A stretch of 64,000 bases of DNA from Spirosoma profusum (GCF_014699005.1 NZ_JACWZY010000017.1:1-64000), one strand, 5' to 3'. Positions 1-9,155 are shown, counted from the stretch's first letter. Made by a program: numbers and translations. Notes: generated from the letters alone by a model not told the origin.

Positions 1-84
1 GAGTCAGTATGAATTCGTTTGGCAAAACAAAGTTCATACTTCATTGGGGGTATTTTGTTAAACCTTAAACAGGTTCAATGTAAA

Positions 85-150
85 ATGGATAATGAATAAC
101 ACGGAGTGGAGAAAGCTTATTTACTCTATTGTACATTATTCATTATCCAT
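85..150. repeat. Inverted repeat, family I (ATGGATAATGAATAA)
   Basis: Perfect 15-bp arms at 85-99 and 136-150 with a 36-nt loop. The right side runs into the stop codon of the minus-strand gene ending at 157. A related copy lies at 40184-40299 and shares the stretch TTGTACATTwTTCATTA. It could act as a terminator for the minus-strand gene. Confidence 0.75.
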
Positions 151-156
151 TACTCA

Positions 157-717
157 TTAATTTTCTTCCTCGCTCGTGAAGGAGTACAGGGTAGTATCGA
201 GGTTTAACGTATTGGCTTTGAAGTTGAGAATGAAATTTTCGATGACTTCATCGGTTATTTCCTCTACGTTCAAACAGACATCCATTGCAATGCCATAATC
301 GGATTGTAAATCGACCTCTACGTGCTCCTGAACTTTTACGGCTTCGGTTTCTTCGAGTTCGTCGATAAGCTCCGTTAGGGCTGTTTCGGCTTCTTCTTCC
401 AGGTCGGGAGCGATTTTATAACTGAGTTGGCGGTCTTCCGGTGGTACGTATTCCGGATATGTTTTACGCACCTGCTCGACGGCCATTTCGTATACCAAAC
501 TGCTGTGATGAAGCCGGAGTGTATAGACCAACGTATCAAAAATCACTTCGGTACCCTGATATTTACCCGGAAACTGGATGTGTACACATTCGCCTTCTTC
601 CAATACGTCCAGATCGTCGTCTTCAACGTAGACGAACGATTTACCCTCCTGGAGGCACTCTTCCTTGAGTTGGTTTATTTCTTCAGGGTCGTACCCTTCG
701 TTTTTGTAATTTCCCAT
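157..717 (-). CDS. Acidic hypothetical protein
   Basis: A 186-residue protein I do not recognise. It is strongly acidic, with EDDDLDVLEEGE near residue 32 and an Asp/Glu-rich middle (about 105-130). It has no signal peptide, membrane segment or obvious catalytic motif, so it is probably cytoplasmic. The ATG at 717 gives a normal N-terminus. The stop codon is fused to the family I repeat (TAATGAGTAATGG on the minus strand). It is a single gene, and its neighbours give no clue to function. Confidence 0.7.
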   Translation of the reverse strand: MGNYKNEGYDPEEINQLKEECLQEGKSFVYVEDDDLDVLEEGECVHIQFPGKYQGTEVIFDTLVYTLRLHHSSLVYEMAVEQVRKTYPEYVPPEDRQLSYKIAPDLEEEAETALTELIDELEETEAVKVQEHVEVDLQSDYGIAMDVCLNVEEITDEVIENFILNFKANTLNLDTTLYSFTSEEEN

Positions 718-730
718 GTGACAAAGCTAC

Positions 731-892
731 TATTCTGAACCGGGATTACACAGATTTAAGGATTTATAAGATTGTCTGAACCCGGATTTAGCAGATTTAG
801 GGATTTTCTGAATTTTGCTATTGATTAAGCGCTTCAAGGACGCGAAAAACAATATTCAGAAAATCCCTAAATCTGCTAAATCCGGGTTCAGA
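731..892. repeat. Long hairpin repeat, family A (CTGAACCCGGATTTAG)
   Basis: Perfect 39-bp arms at 775-813 and 854-892 around a 40-nt loop holding GCGCTTCAAGGACGCG. A degenerate extra copy of the arm lies at 733-774. The right arm ends 1 bp from the stop codon of the type III glutamine synthetase gene, so it probably terminates that transcript. A second family member lies at 37938-38056. Confidence 0.85.
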
Positions 893-893
893 A

Positions 894-3083
894 TTATTTC
901 ACAAACAACAACTCCCGATATTTCACGAGCGGCCAGTCTTCGTCATCCACAACCTGTTCGAGTTTATCGACCTCGTAGCGGATTATCTCGAAGTGGTCCT
1001 TCACTTCGGTAGCATACAGCCGCGCGCGTTCAGTGGTGTTCTCTACGTTGTTTGCTTTTTTGCGCGACTCAATCATGGCTTCCACACCTTTCTTGATGAT
1101 TATCACCCGCGTTGATATTTCCCGGAGAATGTCCTTGATGGGTTCGGCTTCGGCGGCCATGCCCAACTCAACCAGATTTCGGGCCGTTTCAGCCAGTTTA
1201 TTCTGATATTTGAGCGCCGTCGATACGACGTGGTTCATGGCTAAATCGCCCATCACGCGCGACTCAATCTGTACATTTTTGATATACTTTTCGAGTTCGA
1301 TCTCGTAGCGCGACTCCACTTCGGCGTGGTTCATAATACCTGTCCGTTCGAACAGAGCCAGGGATTCGGGTAATACGTATACACCCAGCGCAGCGGGCGA
1401 CGATTTGATGTTCGACAGGCCCCGCGCGGCTGCTTCTTCGACCCACTCCTCTGAATAACCGTTTCCTTCGAACAGAATGCGTTTGGTGTTCGCGTAGTAT
1501 TCTTTTAGAATATCGACAATTGCCAATTCTTTCTTCTCTCCCCTACTCAACCGAGAATCGAGGTCGGTTTTGAACTTGGTCAACTGGTCGGCGACGATGG
1601 CGTTCAGTACCGTCATCGTTGAAGCAGAATTGGCCGAACTGCCGACCGCTCTGAATTCAAACTTGTTTCCGGTAAAAGCGAATGGTGATGTACGGTTACG
1701 GTCGGTATTGTCACGCATCAGGCTCGGAATACGGTTCAGGCCGAGTTTGTAGTACACATTATCGCCTTTGTTGATCGTCACTTCCGACTTGGTTTCGAGG
1801 TCATTGAGCGCCTGCGTAAGTGTTTCGCCCAGAAATACCGAAACGATGGCCGGTGGCGCTTCATTGGCACCCAATCGGTGTTCGTTACCCGCCGATGCAA
1901 TGCTGGCACGTAGCAGATCAGCGTTGTCATGAACGGCTTTTATTACGTTGACCAGAAACGTCAGAAAGCGCAGACTTTCTTTCGGGCGAGTACTGGGAGC
2001 CAGCAAGTTAACACCCGTATTAGTACCCATCGACCAGTTGTTGTGCTTGCCAGAGCCGTTGACACCTGCGAAAGGCTTCTCGTGGAAAAGCACCTTTAGG
2101 TTATGCTTTTCAGCAATTTTTTCCATCAAATCCATCAGCAGCGCGTTATGGTCGATGGCGAGATTGACTTCTTCGAACGTAGGAGCCACTTCAAATTGAC
2201 CAGGCGCTACCTCGTTGTGACGGGTACGTACCGGCATACCCAATTTCATCGATTCAAACTCAAAATCGACCATGAACGCATTGACGCGGGGCGGAATCGA
2301 ACCGAAGTAATGGTCCTCCAATTGTTGCCCGCGAGCGGGCTGATGCCCAAATACGGTACGTCCGGCAAGTACTAAATCAGGGCGGGCGTAAAACAGGGCA
2401 CGGTCGACCACAAAGTATTCCTGTTCAGGACCAAGCGTTGGCGTTACTTTCGTGATGTTCCGGTCGAAATACTGGCAGACAGCAGTGGCGGCCTTATCTA
2501 AAGCGTTCAATGCTTTTAGCAGTGGTGTTTTATAGTCTAACGCTTCGCCGGTATAACTGATAAAAACCGACGGAATACAGAGCGTTTTACCGCCGGCCCC
2601 ATTATCCATCAGAAAAGCGGGCGAGCTAGGGTCCCAACCAGTGTAGCCCCGTGCTTCGAACGTATTACGTAAGCCGCCGTTTGGAAATGATGAGGCATCG
2701 GGCTCCTGTTGCACCAGCGCACTGCCTTTGAATTTTTCCATCGCCTTCCCATCCGCCCCCACGTCGAAAAAGGCGTCGTGTTTTTCGGCCGTTTCGCCCG
2801 TCAGCGGCTGAAACCAGTGGGTGTAGTGCGTAGCACCTTTCGATGTAGCCCATGACTTCATCGCTCCGGCAACTTCATCGGCGATGGCGCGGTCGATTTG
2901 CCCGTTGGTATTAATGGCTTCTGTTACTTTCAGATAAGCTTCGGGCGACAGCAGCCCCCGCATCACTTCATTACTAAACGTATTACTTCCAAAAAAATCG
3001 CCAACTCGTTCTGAGGGAGCAGCTACGGCTAGGGCCTGGCGGTTTTGTGCAATTTCAAGGGCTTTAAACCGAAAATTAGACAT
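894..3083 (-). CDS. glnN: Glutamine synthetase type III
   Basis: Catalyses ATP-dependent amidation of glutamate to glutamine, the main ammonium-assimilation step, as a large cytoplasmic oligomer. The 729-residue product has the GSIII N-terminal block after MSNFRFKALEIAQNR, then the catalytic signatures GPEQEYFVVD and NGSGKHNNWSMGTNTG and a long C-terminal helical tail, close to the usual family length. The reading frame stays open to 3218, but the ATG at 3083 fits the family start and lies about 35 nt downstream of a TATGTTTG -7 box (3127-3120, minus strand). A type II synthetase gene follows upstream on the same strand. No GlnK or AmtB gene is present in the window. Confidence 0.95.
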   Translation of the reverse strand: MSNFRFKALEIAQNRQALAVAAPSERVGDFFGSNTFSNEVMRGLLSPEAYLKVTEAINTNGQIDRAIADEVAGAMKSWATSKGATHYTHWFQPLTGETAEKHDAFFDVGADGKAMEKFKGSALVQQEPDASSFPNGGLRNTFEARGYTGWDPSSPAFLMDNGAGGKTLCIPSVFISYTGEALDYKTPLLKALNALDKAATAVCQYFDRNITKVTPTLGPEQEYFVVDRALFYARPDLVLAGRTVFGHQPARGQQLEDHYFGSIPPRVNAFMVDFEFESMKLGMPVRTRHNEVAPGQFEVAPTFEEVNLAIDHNALLMDLMEKIAEKHNLKVLFHEKPFAGVNGSGKHNNWSMGTNTGVNLLAPSTRPKESLRFLTFLVNVIKAVHDNADLLRASIASAGNEHRLGANEAPPAIVSVFLGETLTQALNDLETKSEVTINKGDNVYYKLGLNRIPSLMRDNTDRNRTSPFAFTGNKFEFRAVGSSANSASTMTVLNAIVADQLTKFKTDLDSRLSRGEKKELAIVDILKEYYANTKRILFEGNGYSEEWVEEAAARGLSNIKSSPAALGVYVLPESLALFERTGIMNHAEVESRYEIELEKYIKNVQIESRVMGDLAMNHVVSTALKYQNKLAETARNLVELGMAAEAEPIKDILREISTRVIIIKKGVEAMIESRKKANNVENTTERARLYATEVKDHFEIIRYEVDKLEQVVDDEDWPLVKYRELLFVK

Positions 3084-3119
3084 TGATGCGGTCTGGGGTT
3101 TTAGGTCGAAAAATTTAGC

Positions 3120-3127
3120 CAAACATA
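3120..3127 (-). promoter_or_regulatory. -7 box of the GSIII gene
   Basis: TATGTTTG on the minus strand matches TAnnTTTG. It places a transcript start about 30 nt before the ATG at 3083. I saw no clear -33 TTG at the right distance. Confidence 0.4.
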
Positions 3128-3359
3128 CAACACCAATCCGACTTTCTTCACTTATAGGCGAATCAACCAAAACTAAAACTGAGCGTAAATAGCGCTGTTC
3201 ATTTGCAGCAGTTAGCAAAGACTTGCTGCAAATAGTTTTTGCGCTTCCTCAACAGTTAAAAGTCTCGTCCTGGGCAATTTGTCGATATGGCTGGGGGGGC
3301 GTTTTCCTGGAACAGCCGACATAATCGGCTTAATTGATACATATGGCGTAAATTGGCGA

Positions 3360-3680
3360 CTATTCGTCGCTGGAGAGCAAACCCGTTACTCCAAAAACAA
3401 TTGTTCCTAGCACTTTGGGACCGAATTTTTTGCCCGTAAACCGGCCAAACTCACTCATCCATTTGGTCTTTGTCAATACTTTATCTCCGACTTCTTTTAA
3501 GGCGTCGGAGGTTACTTTTCCAGCGGCTTTCCTGGTAAAGTACATTACCGGAGCACTGATACTCAATACAGTAATACCTACTAATGCGCCTGCCACCGCA
3601 CCAACTGTACCAGATATCTCCTTACTTGATTCTTCAATCTGCTTCCATTTCTCTTCGAAGTCATATTCTTTCGCTTCCAT
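3360..3680 (-). CDS. Small hypothetical protein with a glycine-rich hydrophobic segment
   Basis: 106 residues, not recognised. A charged N-terminal helix (1-22) is followed by a Gly/Ala/Val-rich hydrophobic stretch (about 24-48, GTVGAVAGALVG then a second hydrophobic run) with a glycine-zipper look. A basic region (50-90) and a short hydrophobic end (GTIVFGVTGLL) follow. It is probably membrane-associated. It lies between the two glutamine synthetase genes on the same strand, with more than 100 bp on either side, so it is likely a separate unit. Confidence 0.6.
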   Translation of the reverse strand: MEAKEYDFEEKWKQIEESSKEISGTVGAVAGALVGITVLSISAPVMYFTRKAAGKVTSDALKEVGDKVLTKTKWMSEFGRFTGKKFGPKVLGTIVFGVTGLLSSDE

Positions 3681-3788
3681 AGCTTTGTTGTTAATAAGAT
3701 TCAGGAAAACTGTGATTTAAAGGTAAATAAAAGTAAGAACAGCCCTGCATAGACTCGATTAAATGGGCTGTTTATTACTAAATACATA

Positions 3789-3825
3789 AAAAAGCCCGGC
3801 CACTTGCGCAGCCGGGCTTTGAAAA
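3789..3825 (-). terminator. Rho-independent terminator of the GSII gene
   Basis: AAAGCCCGGC (3792-3801) pairs with GCCGGGCTTT (3812-3821) over a 10-nt loop. The A-run before it gives the U-tract on the minus strand. It lies 15 bp past the GSII stop codon. Confidence 0.85.
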
Positions 3826-3839
3826 CTATATCAATTAGC

Positions 3840-4874
3840 TTATGCTTCAACTGCATCAGCCGATTTAACCGTCTTGATAATTACAGCGGCAACTTTATAT
3901 GGATCAGCAGCTGAGTTCGGACGACGGTCTTCCAACCAACCTTTCCAGCCGCGTTCTACCGTAGCGATGGGGATACGGATCGAAGCACCACGGTCAGATA
4001 CGCCGTACGAGAACTGGGTAATCGATTGCGTTTCGTGTTTGCCCGTCAGACGCATCTCGTTATCAGCACCGTATACATCGATACAGGCCTTAATTACTTC
4101 TGGAGTACGACCAAACGATGTGCAGATTTTATCGTAGACTTCTTTGCTGCCAGCTGTGCGCAACGTACCGTTCGAGAAGTTCGCGTGCATACCCGAACCA
4201 TTCCAGTCGGTATCGCCCAGTGGTTTGCAGTGCCAGTTGATCGAAATACCATATTTCTCACCAATACGCTCCAGAATGTACCGAGCCACCCAAATCTGGT
4301 CACCCGCATCTTTAGCTCCTTTAGCAAAAATCTGGAATTCCCACTGACCCGTTGCTACCTCGGCATTGATACCTTCTACGTTCAAACCAGCTTCGAGGCA
4401 GGCATCCAGATGCTCTTCAACAATATACCGACCATAAGCGTTTTTTGCACCTACAGAACAGTAGTAAGGACCCTGACCACGTTTTGGGAAGCCTTCTGCC
4501 GGAAATCCAAGTGGTTTATCGATTGATTCGTCCCACAGAAAATACTCCTGTTCGAAACCGAACCAGAAATCGTTATCGTCATCTTCAATCGTAGCGCGGC
4601 CATTCGACTCGTGGGCTGTTCCGTCGGCGTTAAGCACCTCACACATAACGAGGTAACCATTTTTACGCTGCGGATCGGGACAAACGAAAACGGGTTTCAA
4701 CAAACAGTCAGACGAACCGCCTGGAGCCTGTTCGGTCGATGAACCATCGAACGACCACATAGGGCAGTCTTCCAGGTTACCCGAAAAATCGCTTTCAATT
4801 TTGGTTTTTGAACGTAAGCTTTGGGTGGGCTTATAACCATCGAGCCAAATGTATTCTAACTTCGCCTTTGCCAT
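3840..4874 (-). CDS. glnII: Glutamine synthetase type II (eukaryotic-like)
   Basis: Makes glutamine from glutamate, ammonium and ATP. The 344-residue length, the beta-Grasp N-terminus (EYIWLDGY, MWSFDGSSTEQA) and the catalytic motifs FGFEQEYFLWD, WHCKPLGDTDWNGSGMH and GASIRIP identify the compact type II enzyme, unrelated in length to the GSIII next door. The ATG at 4874 (MAKAKLEY) is preferred to the in-frame codon at 4883. A TATATTTG -7 box lies at 4930-4923. The gene carries only two TACGT-type sites by eye, about the random expectation, unlike most genes here, which may reflect high expression. Confidence 0.95.
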   Translation of the reverse strand: MAKAKLEYIWLDGYKPTQSLRSKTKIESDFSGNLEDCPMWSFDGSSTEQAPGGSSDCLLKPVFVCPDPQRKNGYLVMCEVLNADGTAHESNGRATIEDDDNDFWFGFEQEYFLWDESIDKPLGFPAEGFPKRGQGPYYCSVGAKNAYGRYIVEEHLDACLEAGLNVEGINAEVATGQWEFQIFAKGAKDAGDQIWVARYILERIGEKYGISINWHCKPLGDTDWNGSGMHANFSNGTLRTAGSKEVYDKICTSFGRTPEVIKACIDVYGADNEMRLTGKHETQSITQFSYGVSDRGASIRIPIATVERGWKGWLEDRRPNSAADPYKVAAVIIKTVKSADAVEA

Positions 4875-4922
4875 GATGTACAAGTGAATTTATTAAAAGG
4901 GGTTTTGTCTCAATACTTTCAG

Positions 4923-4930
4923 CAAATATA
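4923..4930 (-). promoter_or_regulatory. -7 box of the GSII gene
   Basis: TATATTTG on the minus strand fits TAnnTTTG and predicts a leader of about 40 nt before the ATG at 4874. No nitrogen-control operator was recognised. Confidence 0.45.
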
Positions 4931-5444
4931 ATGTGGTATCACCATAAAAAATAAATGTCATTTTAGGGTTTAACCGTATTTTTTACTGTTTTTATGGAAA
5001 TATTATAATTAAAATTCGTTCAGTACAGTAAATCACACTAGTTTCCTGAAAAATTCTCTGGCTTCTAATAAGTAGGTCATTTTGTTCAAAAAATGGTTAT
5101 TCATCTGGTAATTCCTTAAAAATTAGACAGTTTAGCTCCTATAATCTATCTTTTATACAAAAACAGCTTTTTTCTGATTGATCAAGTCTATTACCTTAAG
5201 TTTCTATTTGCAAGGATTTGGCACGCTACGTTCTGCTAACAACGTAGCAGTATTACGTCGATAACAAGTGCTACGTTCAATAAACAACGTAACGAAACTA
5301 GCCGTTAACAGACTGCTATTTTTCGTAATTTTGCGGACTATAAGTTTCTCAATTCAATGAGTTTACCGGCCGTAACGTATAGATTTAGGTAACTACCTGA
5401 TTTCTATAAGCTAATGAAACAAGGATTCGGTAAACTGTTTATCA
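4931..5444. other. Long intergenic region with paired hairpins and the mtaB promoter
   Basis: No gene is visible in about 510 bp of AT-rich sequence. Two short hairpins of the same design follow one another. GCTACGTT (5225-5232) pairs with AACGTAGC (5241-5248). GCTACGTT (5270-5277) pairs with AACGTAAC (5286-5293, one mismatch). Both have 8-nt loops. A TAATTTTG -7 box at 5326-5333 probably serves mtaB. Confidence 0.6.
5326..5333 (+). promoter_or_regulatory. -7 box upstream of mtaB
   Basis: TAATTTTG fits TAnnTTTG exactly and lies 112 bp before the mtaB ATG, just downstream of the two TACGT hairpins. No clear -33 TTG is seen. Confidence 0.4.
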
Positions 5445-6797
5445 ATGAATACCGTGAAAAAAGTAGCTTTTTATACACTTGGTTGTAAGCTGAACTTCTC
5501 CGAAACCTCTACGCTGGCCCGCCTGATGGAACAGCATGGGTACGAACGGGTGGAGTTCAATCAGCAGCCTGATATTTTCATCATCAATACCTGCTCCGTG
5601 ACGGACAATGCCGACAAAAAATGCCGGAAAATTGTCCGCGAAGCGCAAAAAATCAATCCCGACGGTTACGTTGCGGTACTCGGTTGCTACGCTCAGTTAA
5701 AGCCAAAAGAGATTTCAAAAATTCCGGGAGTCGATGCCGTGTTGGGTGCATCCGAGAAATTCCGCCTGCACGAACTTATGTCGACGTTCGAGAAAGTGCC
5801 AACGGGCCAGCCAGCTCAGGTATTTAACTCACCTATCGAAAATGCCATTGAGTATCACGCTTCCTACTCGCTCAACGACCGCACCCGTACGTTCCTGAAG
5901 GTGCAGGATGGCTGCGATTACCCCTGTGCCTATTGTACAATCCCACTGGCACGTGGCAAAAGTCGCTCCGATACAGTGGCTAACGTAGTACGGGTTGCTC
6001 ATGAAATCGCGGAACGTGGTCGGTCGGCCGCTGCCGTTAAGGAAATTGTACTGACGGGCGTTAACATCGGTGATTTTGGCCTGATTGATGGCCACCGGCA
6101 GGCAACGTTTCTTGACCTGATCAAAGCACTTGACAACGTAGCAGGTATCGATCGTTTTCGCATTTCGAGCATCGAGCCGAACCTGCTGACCGACGAGATT
6201 ATTCAGTTTGTAGCGCAGTCGAAGCGGTTTGTACCGCATTTCCACGTACCGCTGCAATCGGGAAGTAACAAAGTGCTTGGCCTCATGCGCCGTCGCTACA
6301 AACGCGAACTCTACGTTGATCGGGTTCAGAAAATCAAGGAGTTGATGCCGCACGCCTGCATTGGCGTTGATGTGATTGTGGGGCATCCCGGCGAAACGGA
6401 CGTAGCGTTCAAAGAAACGTATCAGTTTCTGAATGAACTACCAGTTTCCTATCTGCACGTATTTACTTATTCTGAACGACCTAATACATCAGCAATTGAT
6501 ATAATGCCCATAGTGCCAGCACATGTTCGGGCCGAGCGGTCGAAAATGCTGCATATTTTATCGGACAAGAAACGGCGTGCGTTTTATGAATCGCAGGTGG
6601 GACGGGATGCGACGGTGCTGTTTGAGGAAGATGTGGAAAACGGATTGATGCAGGGTTTTACGGAAAATTATGTACGAGTTGTCGCCAAATACGATCCATT
6701 GCTCATCAACGAAACAGTAGCGGTTCATTTAACAGCTATTAGTGTGGATGGGTTGATGGAAGTAATTGAACCAGAGAGCGTTCTGGAAGTGCATTGA
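5445..6797 (+). CDS. mtaB: tRNA t6A37 methylthiotransferase MtaB
   Basis: Radical SAM enzyme that adds a methylthio group to t6A37 of ANN-decoding tRNAs. The N-terminal UPF0004 domain carries three cluster cysteines, in TLGCKLN (C14), INTCSVT (C50) and LGCYAQ (C81). The radical SAM domain carries CDYPCAYC (C157, C161, C164). A TRAM-like C-terminus (about 385-450) ends the 450-residue protein, the usual length. The GCKLN signature separates MtaB from MiaB (GCQMN) and RimO. It is monocistronic; the next gene begins 90 bp downstream. Confidence 0.93.
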   Translation: MNTVKKVAFYTLGCKLNFSETSTLARLMEQHGYERVEFNQQPDIFIINTCSVTDNADKKCRKIVREAQKINPDGYVAVLGCYAQLKPKEISKIPGVDAVLGASEKFRLHELMSTFEKVPTGQPAQVFNSPIENAIEYHASYSLNDRTRTFLKVQDGCDYPCAYCTIPLARGKSRSDTVANVVRVAHEIAERGRSAAAVKEIVLTGVNIGDFGLIDGHRQATFLDLIKALDNVAGIDRFRISSIEPNLLTDEIIQFVAQSKRFVPHFHVPLQSGSNKVLGLMRRRYKRELYVDRVQKIKELMPHACIGVDVIVGHPGETDVAFKETYQFLNELPVSYLHVFTYSERPNTSAIDIMPIVPAHVRAERSKMLHILSDKKRRAFYESQVGRDATVLFEEDVENGLMQGFTENYVRVVAKYDPLLINETVAVHLTAISVDGLMEVIEPESVLEVH

Positions 6798-6886
6798 TGA
6801 ATCAGAATGAAGTATTGCAATATTCTCATTTGTTTTTTATTTTAGCTAATAATCATCAACTGATTGGCTACTAAAACAACTACGTT

Positions 6887-7483
6887 ATGAGATCTGTCCT
6901 GCTTTCTTGTTTAGTTCTGCTCTGCGCTACTACGTTCACCTGGGCACAAGGTTCTAAGCATCCTGCGCCAACTACGGTGTATATTCCAACAAATACCCCT
7001 CCTCCAATCAATTACAAATATCACGACGGTGTTGCACTGCTCCGGGACGGTACGTTGCTGAAAGGCCGCTTCCAGTCGAATGGAAGGTCGAATTTTACGT
7101 ATCGGGCTACTAGTCAGGCTACCCGTCAAAAAATTGGTGCGTCTATGATTCGTCGGTTAGCGTTGGCGGGAGCTGATACGTTGGTGACGAATCGTAGGGA
7201 CTCCACTATTTTTTTTCGATTTGGAAACCGTCTTTACCGTCAGTTAACCGATGGTGCTACCATGATTCTGGATCGCATGTTTGTGGTTGATGAGGATCGT
7301 GGTAAAATAGGATATCAATTGTATGTATTGGACGAAAACGATGACTTACACAAATTTACTTCGTTAAATAAGTTGAATAAGTGGTTCTACGATTTTCAGG
7401 AGAAATCGGGGCGAAAATTATCCGACGCTTATCTAAATCAGAATGAGATTGTAAAAGCGGTAGCACAGCTTAATCAGAAGTAA
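6887..7483 (+). CDS. Secreted hypothetical protein
   Basis: 198 residues with a clear Sec signal peptide (MRSVLLSCLVLLCATTFTWAQG, cleavage near 21). The mature part is a beta-rich globular domain of a kind common in Cytophagales secretomes: LLRDGTLLKGRF near 50, a second strand-rich block near 115-160, and a basic helical C-terminus. No enzyme motif is seen. The function is unknown; a periplasmic or outer-membrane role is likely. Its stop codon is 2 bp from a family B hairpin. Confidence 0.75.
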   Translation: MRSVLLSCLVLLCATTFTWAQGSKHPAPTTVYIPTNTPPPINYKYHDGVALLRDGTLLKGRFQSNGRSNFTYRATSQATRQKIGASMIRRLALAGADTLVTNRRDSTIFFRFGNRLYRQLTDGATMILDRMFVVDEDRGKIGYQLYVLDENDDLHKFTSLNKLNKWFYDFQEKSGRKLSDAYLNQNEIVKAVAQLNQK

Positions 7484-7485
7484 GT

Positions 7486-7577
7486 TTTTTGTCATGCTGA
7501 CGAAGGAAGCATCTTAAAGTATCATAAATAGATTGTTGGGATGCTTTAAGATGCTTCCTTCGTCAGCATGACAAAAA
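7486..7577. repeat. Hairpin repeat, family B (GTCATGCTGACGAAGGAAGC)
   Basis: Perfect 34-bp arms at 7486-7519 and 7544-7577 with a 24-nt loop. The second copy (45926-46138) has CATTC and GAAGA where this one has CATGC and GAAGC, and the change is present in both arms of each copy. It starts 2 bp after the upstream gene's stop codon. Confidence 0.9.
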
Positions 7578-7580
7578 TGT

Positions 7581-7620
7581 AGTAAAAAGGCCGTCTCTGT
7601 ACAGAGACGGCCTTTTTACT
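7581..7620. terminator. Bidirectional terminator palindrome
   Basis: A perfect 40-bp palindrome whose half is AGTAAAAAGGCCGTCTCTGT. It has flanking A and T runs on both sides and lies between convergent genes (stop codons at 7483 and 7635), so it can terminate both. Confidence 0.9.
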
Positions 7621-7634
7621 AGGTAGAATGAAGG

Positions 7635-9041
7635 CTAACTATCCTTCTTATACTGTTGAATAATCTTGTAGAGTGCTTTCTGTTTTTCCAGTTCAGGGAA
7701 AAACTCGAACAACTGTACGTGTGCATCGTAATCGAGCGAGAGCGCGGCTTCCAGTTGAATCAACGCTTCGCGATAATGTCCGGCATGAATCAGGTAAATT
7801 GCTGAACGATAGTACAAATCGGCTTCGGTTGGCATATCACTGATGCCCGACTGAATAATGTCGTTAGCCCGTAGGAAATCCCCCTGATCGAAGGGAACCA
7901 GCGACCATGTCAGGTACACATCCGGGTTTTCAGAATCGACCTCGGCCGCTTTCTCAAACGCTTCTACGCTTGATAATACGTTACCGACTTTGTATTCGGT
8001 CTCGGCCAGCGCAATGTAATAATCGCCATTCTGATCATTCAATTTGATGGCTTTCTGCAAAAACGGCAGCGATTCATACCATTTACCCGTTTCACTCAGG
8101 CAAACGCCAATCCCGTACCAGGCTTCGTCCCACATGGAATCCAAACGAATGGCTTCGCGGTATTCCTTGATAGCTTCGGGCAAACGATCCTGTTTTTCTA
8201 TGCTAGCTCCTAAGTGGCAGTACGTATCAGCGGTTGGCTCTTCGTATTTAAGCGTTTCGCGGTAACAATGCTCAGCTTTCTCAAACAACCCCAGATTCAT
8301 GTACGTATTACCGAGGTTGAAATGCGCCGACGCAAAATCTTCCTTGATCAACACCGCATAATCGTAGGCTTCAGCCGCTTCGGCGTAACGGGCCAGCTTG
8401 CTATAGGCAATACCCATGTTATACCAGGCATTATACGAATACGGATCGGTATCGATGAGTTGCTGATAATACGAAAGGCTGTTCTCCAACTCACCCGTTA
8501 CGTCGAGGCAGAATGCCAGTTCGTACAGGGCATTTTCGTTGTTTATATTCAGCGCAATCGACTTTTTATACTGCGTAATGGCTTCATCATACTTACCCCA
8601 GTTCTGATAACTCTGCCCCAGTTGAAACAGAATATCATCTTTGTCTTCGGCGCGGTCGAGTAAGTCTTCCAACACCTGAATCGACTCTTCGTACCGGCCC
8701 GCCATGTTCAGAACAGAGCCCTGCATAAATGGTACGTCGAGGTCGCCGGGGTTAAACAAAGAAGCCCGTTCCAGTAACTCCAGCGATTCGTCGAACCGTT
8801 GAAAATTAGCCAGAATCTGGGCTTTGTCGAGCATCAACTCCAGCGCGTAAGGGAAATTTTCCAGACCGGATTCGGCAGCTTTAAGTGCCTTGTCTAAATC
8901 GCCCTGATTGAGGTAATGCTCAACCATTTGTTCGTAGACATCCAGATCGAAAAACTGGCTTTGTTGCTGGTCCAGCATCTGCTCGAAACGCCGGATAGAT
9001 TCTTTAATATCGCCTTCTCGTTCTTCGAACTCTTGCTCCAT
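7635..9041 (-). CDS. TPR repeat protein
   Basis: 468 residues made almost wholly of tetratricopeptide repeats. About ten to eleven 34-residue units run from about residue 35 to 440, with the typical W/L/G/Y/A/P spacing, for example AWYNMGIAYSKLARYAEAAEAYDYAV and AWYGIGVCLSETGKWYESLPFLQKAI. The N-terminus is acidic and coiled (EFEEREGDIKESIRRFEQML). There is no signal peptide, so it is probably a cytoplasmic scaffold. TPR proteins of this kind are common beside metabolic genes in Bacteroidota, and their partner cannot be told from the sequence. It is convergent with the secreted protein and co-directional with the SDR gene behind it. Confidence 0.9.
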   Translation of the reverse strand: MEQEFEEREGDIKESIRRFEQMLDQQQSQFFDLDVYEQMVEHYLNQGDLDKALKAAESGLENFPYALELMLDKAQILANFQRFDESLELLERASLFNPGDLDVPFMQGSVLNMAGRYEESIQVLEDLLDRAEDKDDILFQLGQSYQNWGKYDEAITQYKKSIALNINNENALYELAFCLDVTGELENSLSYYQQLIDTDPYSYNAWYNMGIAYSKLARYAEAAEAYDYAVLIKEDFASAHFNLGNTYMNLGLFEKAEHCYRETLKYEEPTADTYCHLGASIEKQDRLPEAIKEYREAIRLDSMWDEAWYGIGVCLSETGKWYESLPFLQKAIKLNDQNGDYYIALAETEYKVGNVLSSVEAFEKAAEVDSENPDVYLTWSLVPFDQGDFLRANDIIQSGISDMPTEADLYYRSAIYLIHAGHYREALIQLEAALSLDYDAHVQLFEFFPELEKQKALYKIIQQYKKDS

Positions 9042-9155
9042 ACTATTGCCTTAAAATTGTGGGGCGGATAGGGGCCGAAGCCATTGGCTCGGTTTATCCT
9101 TTGGCAGTGAAATTTAAACCAAAATATTGAAAATCCAACACCCCATTGGCAAAAT

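Noticed and set aside
5213..5232. GGATTTGGCACG here and near 61436 as sigma-54 promoters
   Set aside because: The -24-like TTGGCACG is present in both, but the -12 GC at the required distance is missing in both.
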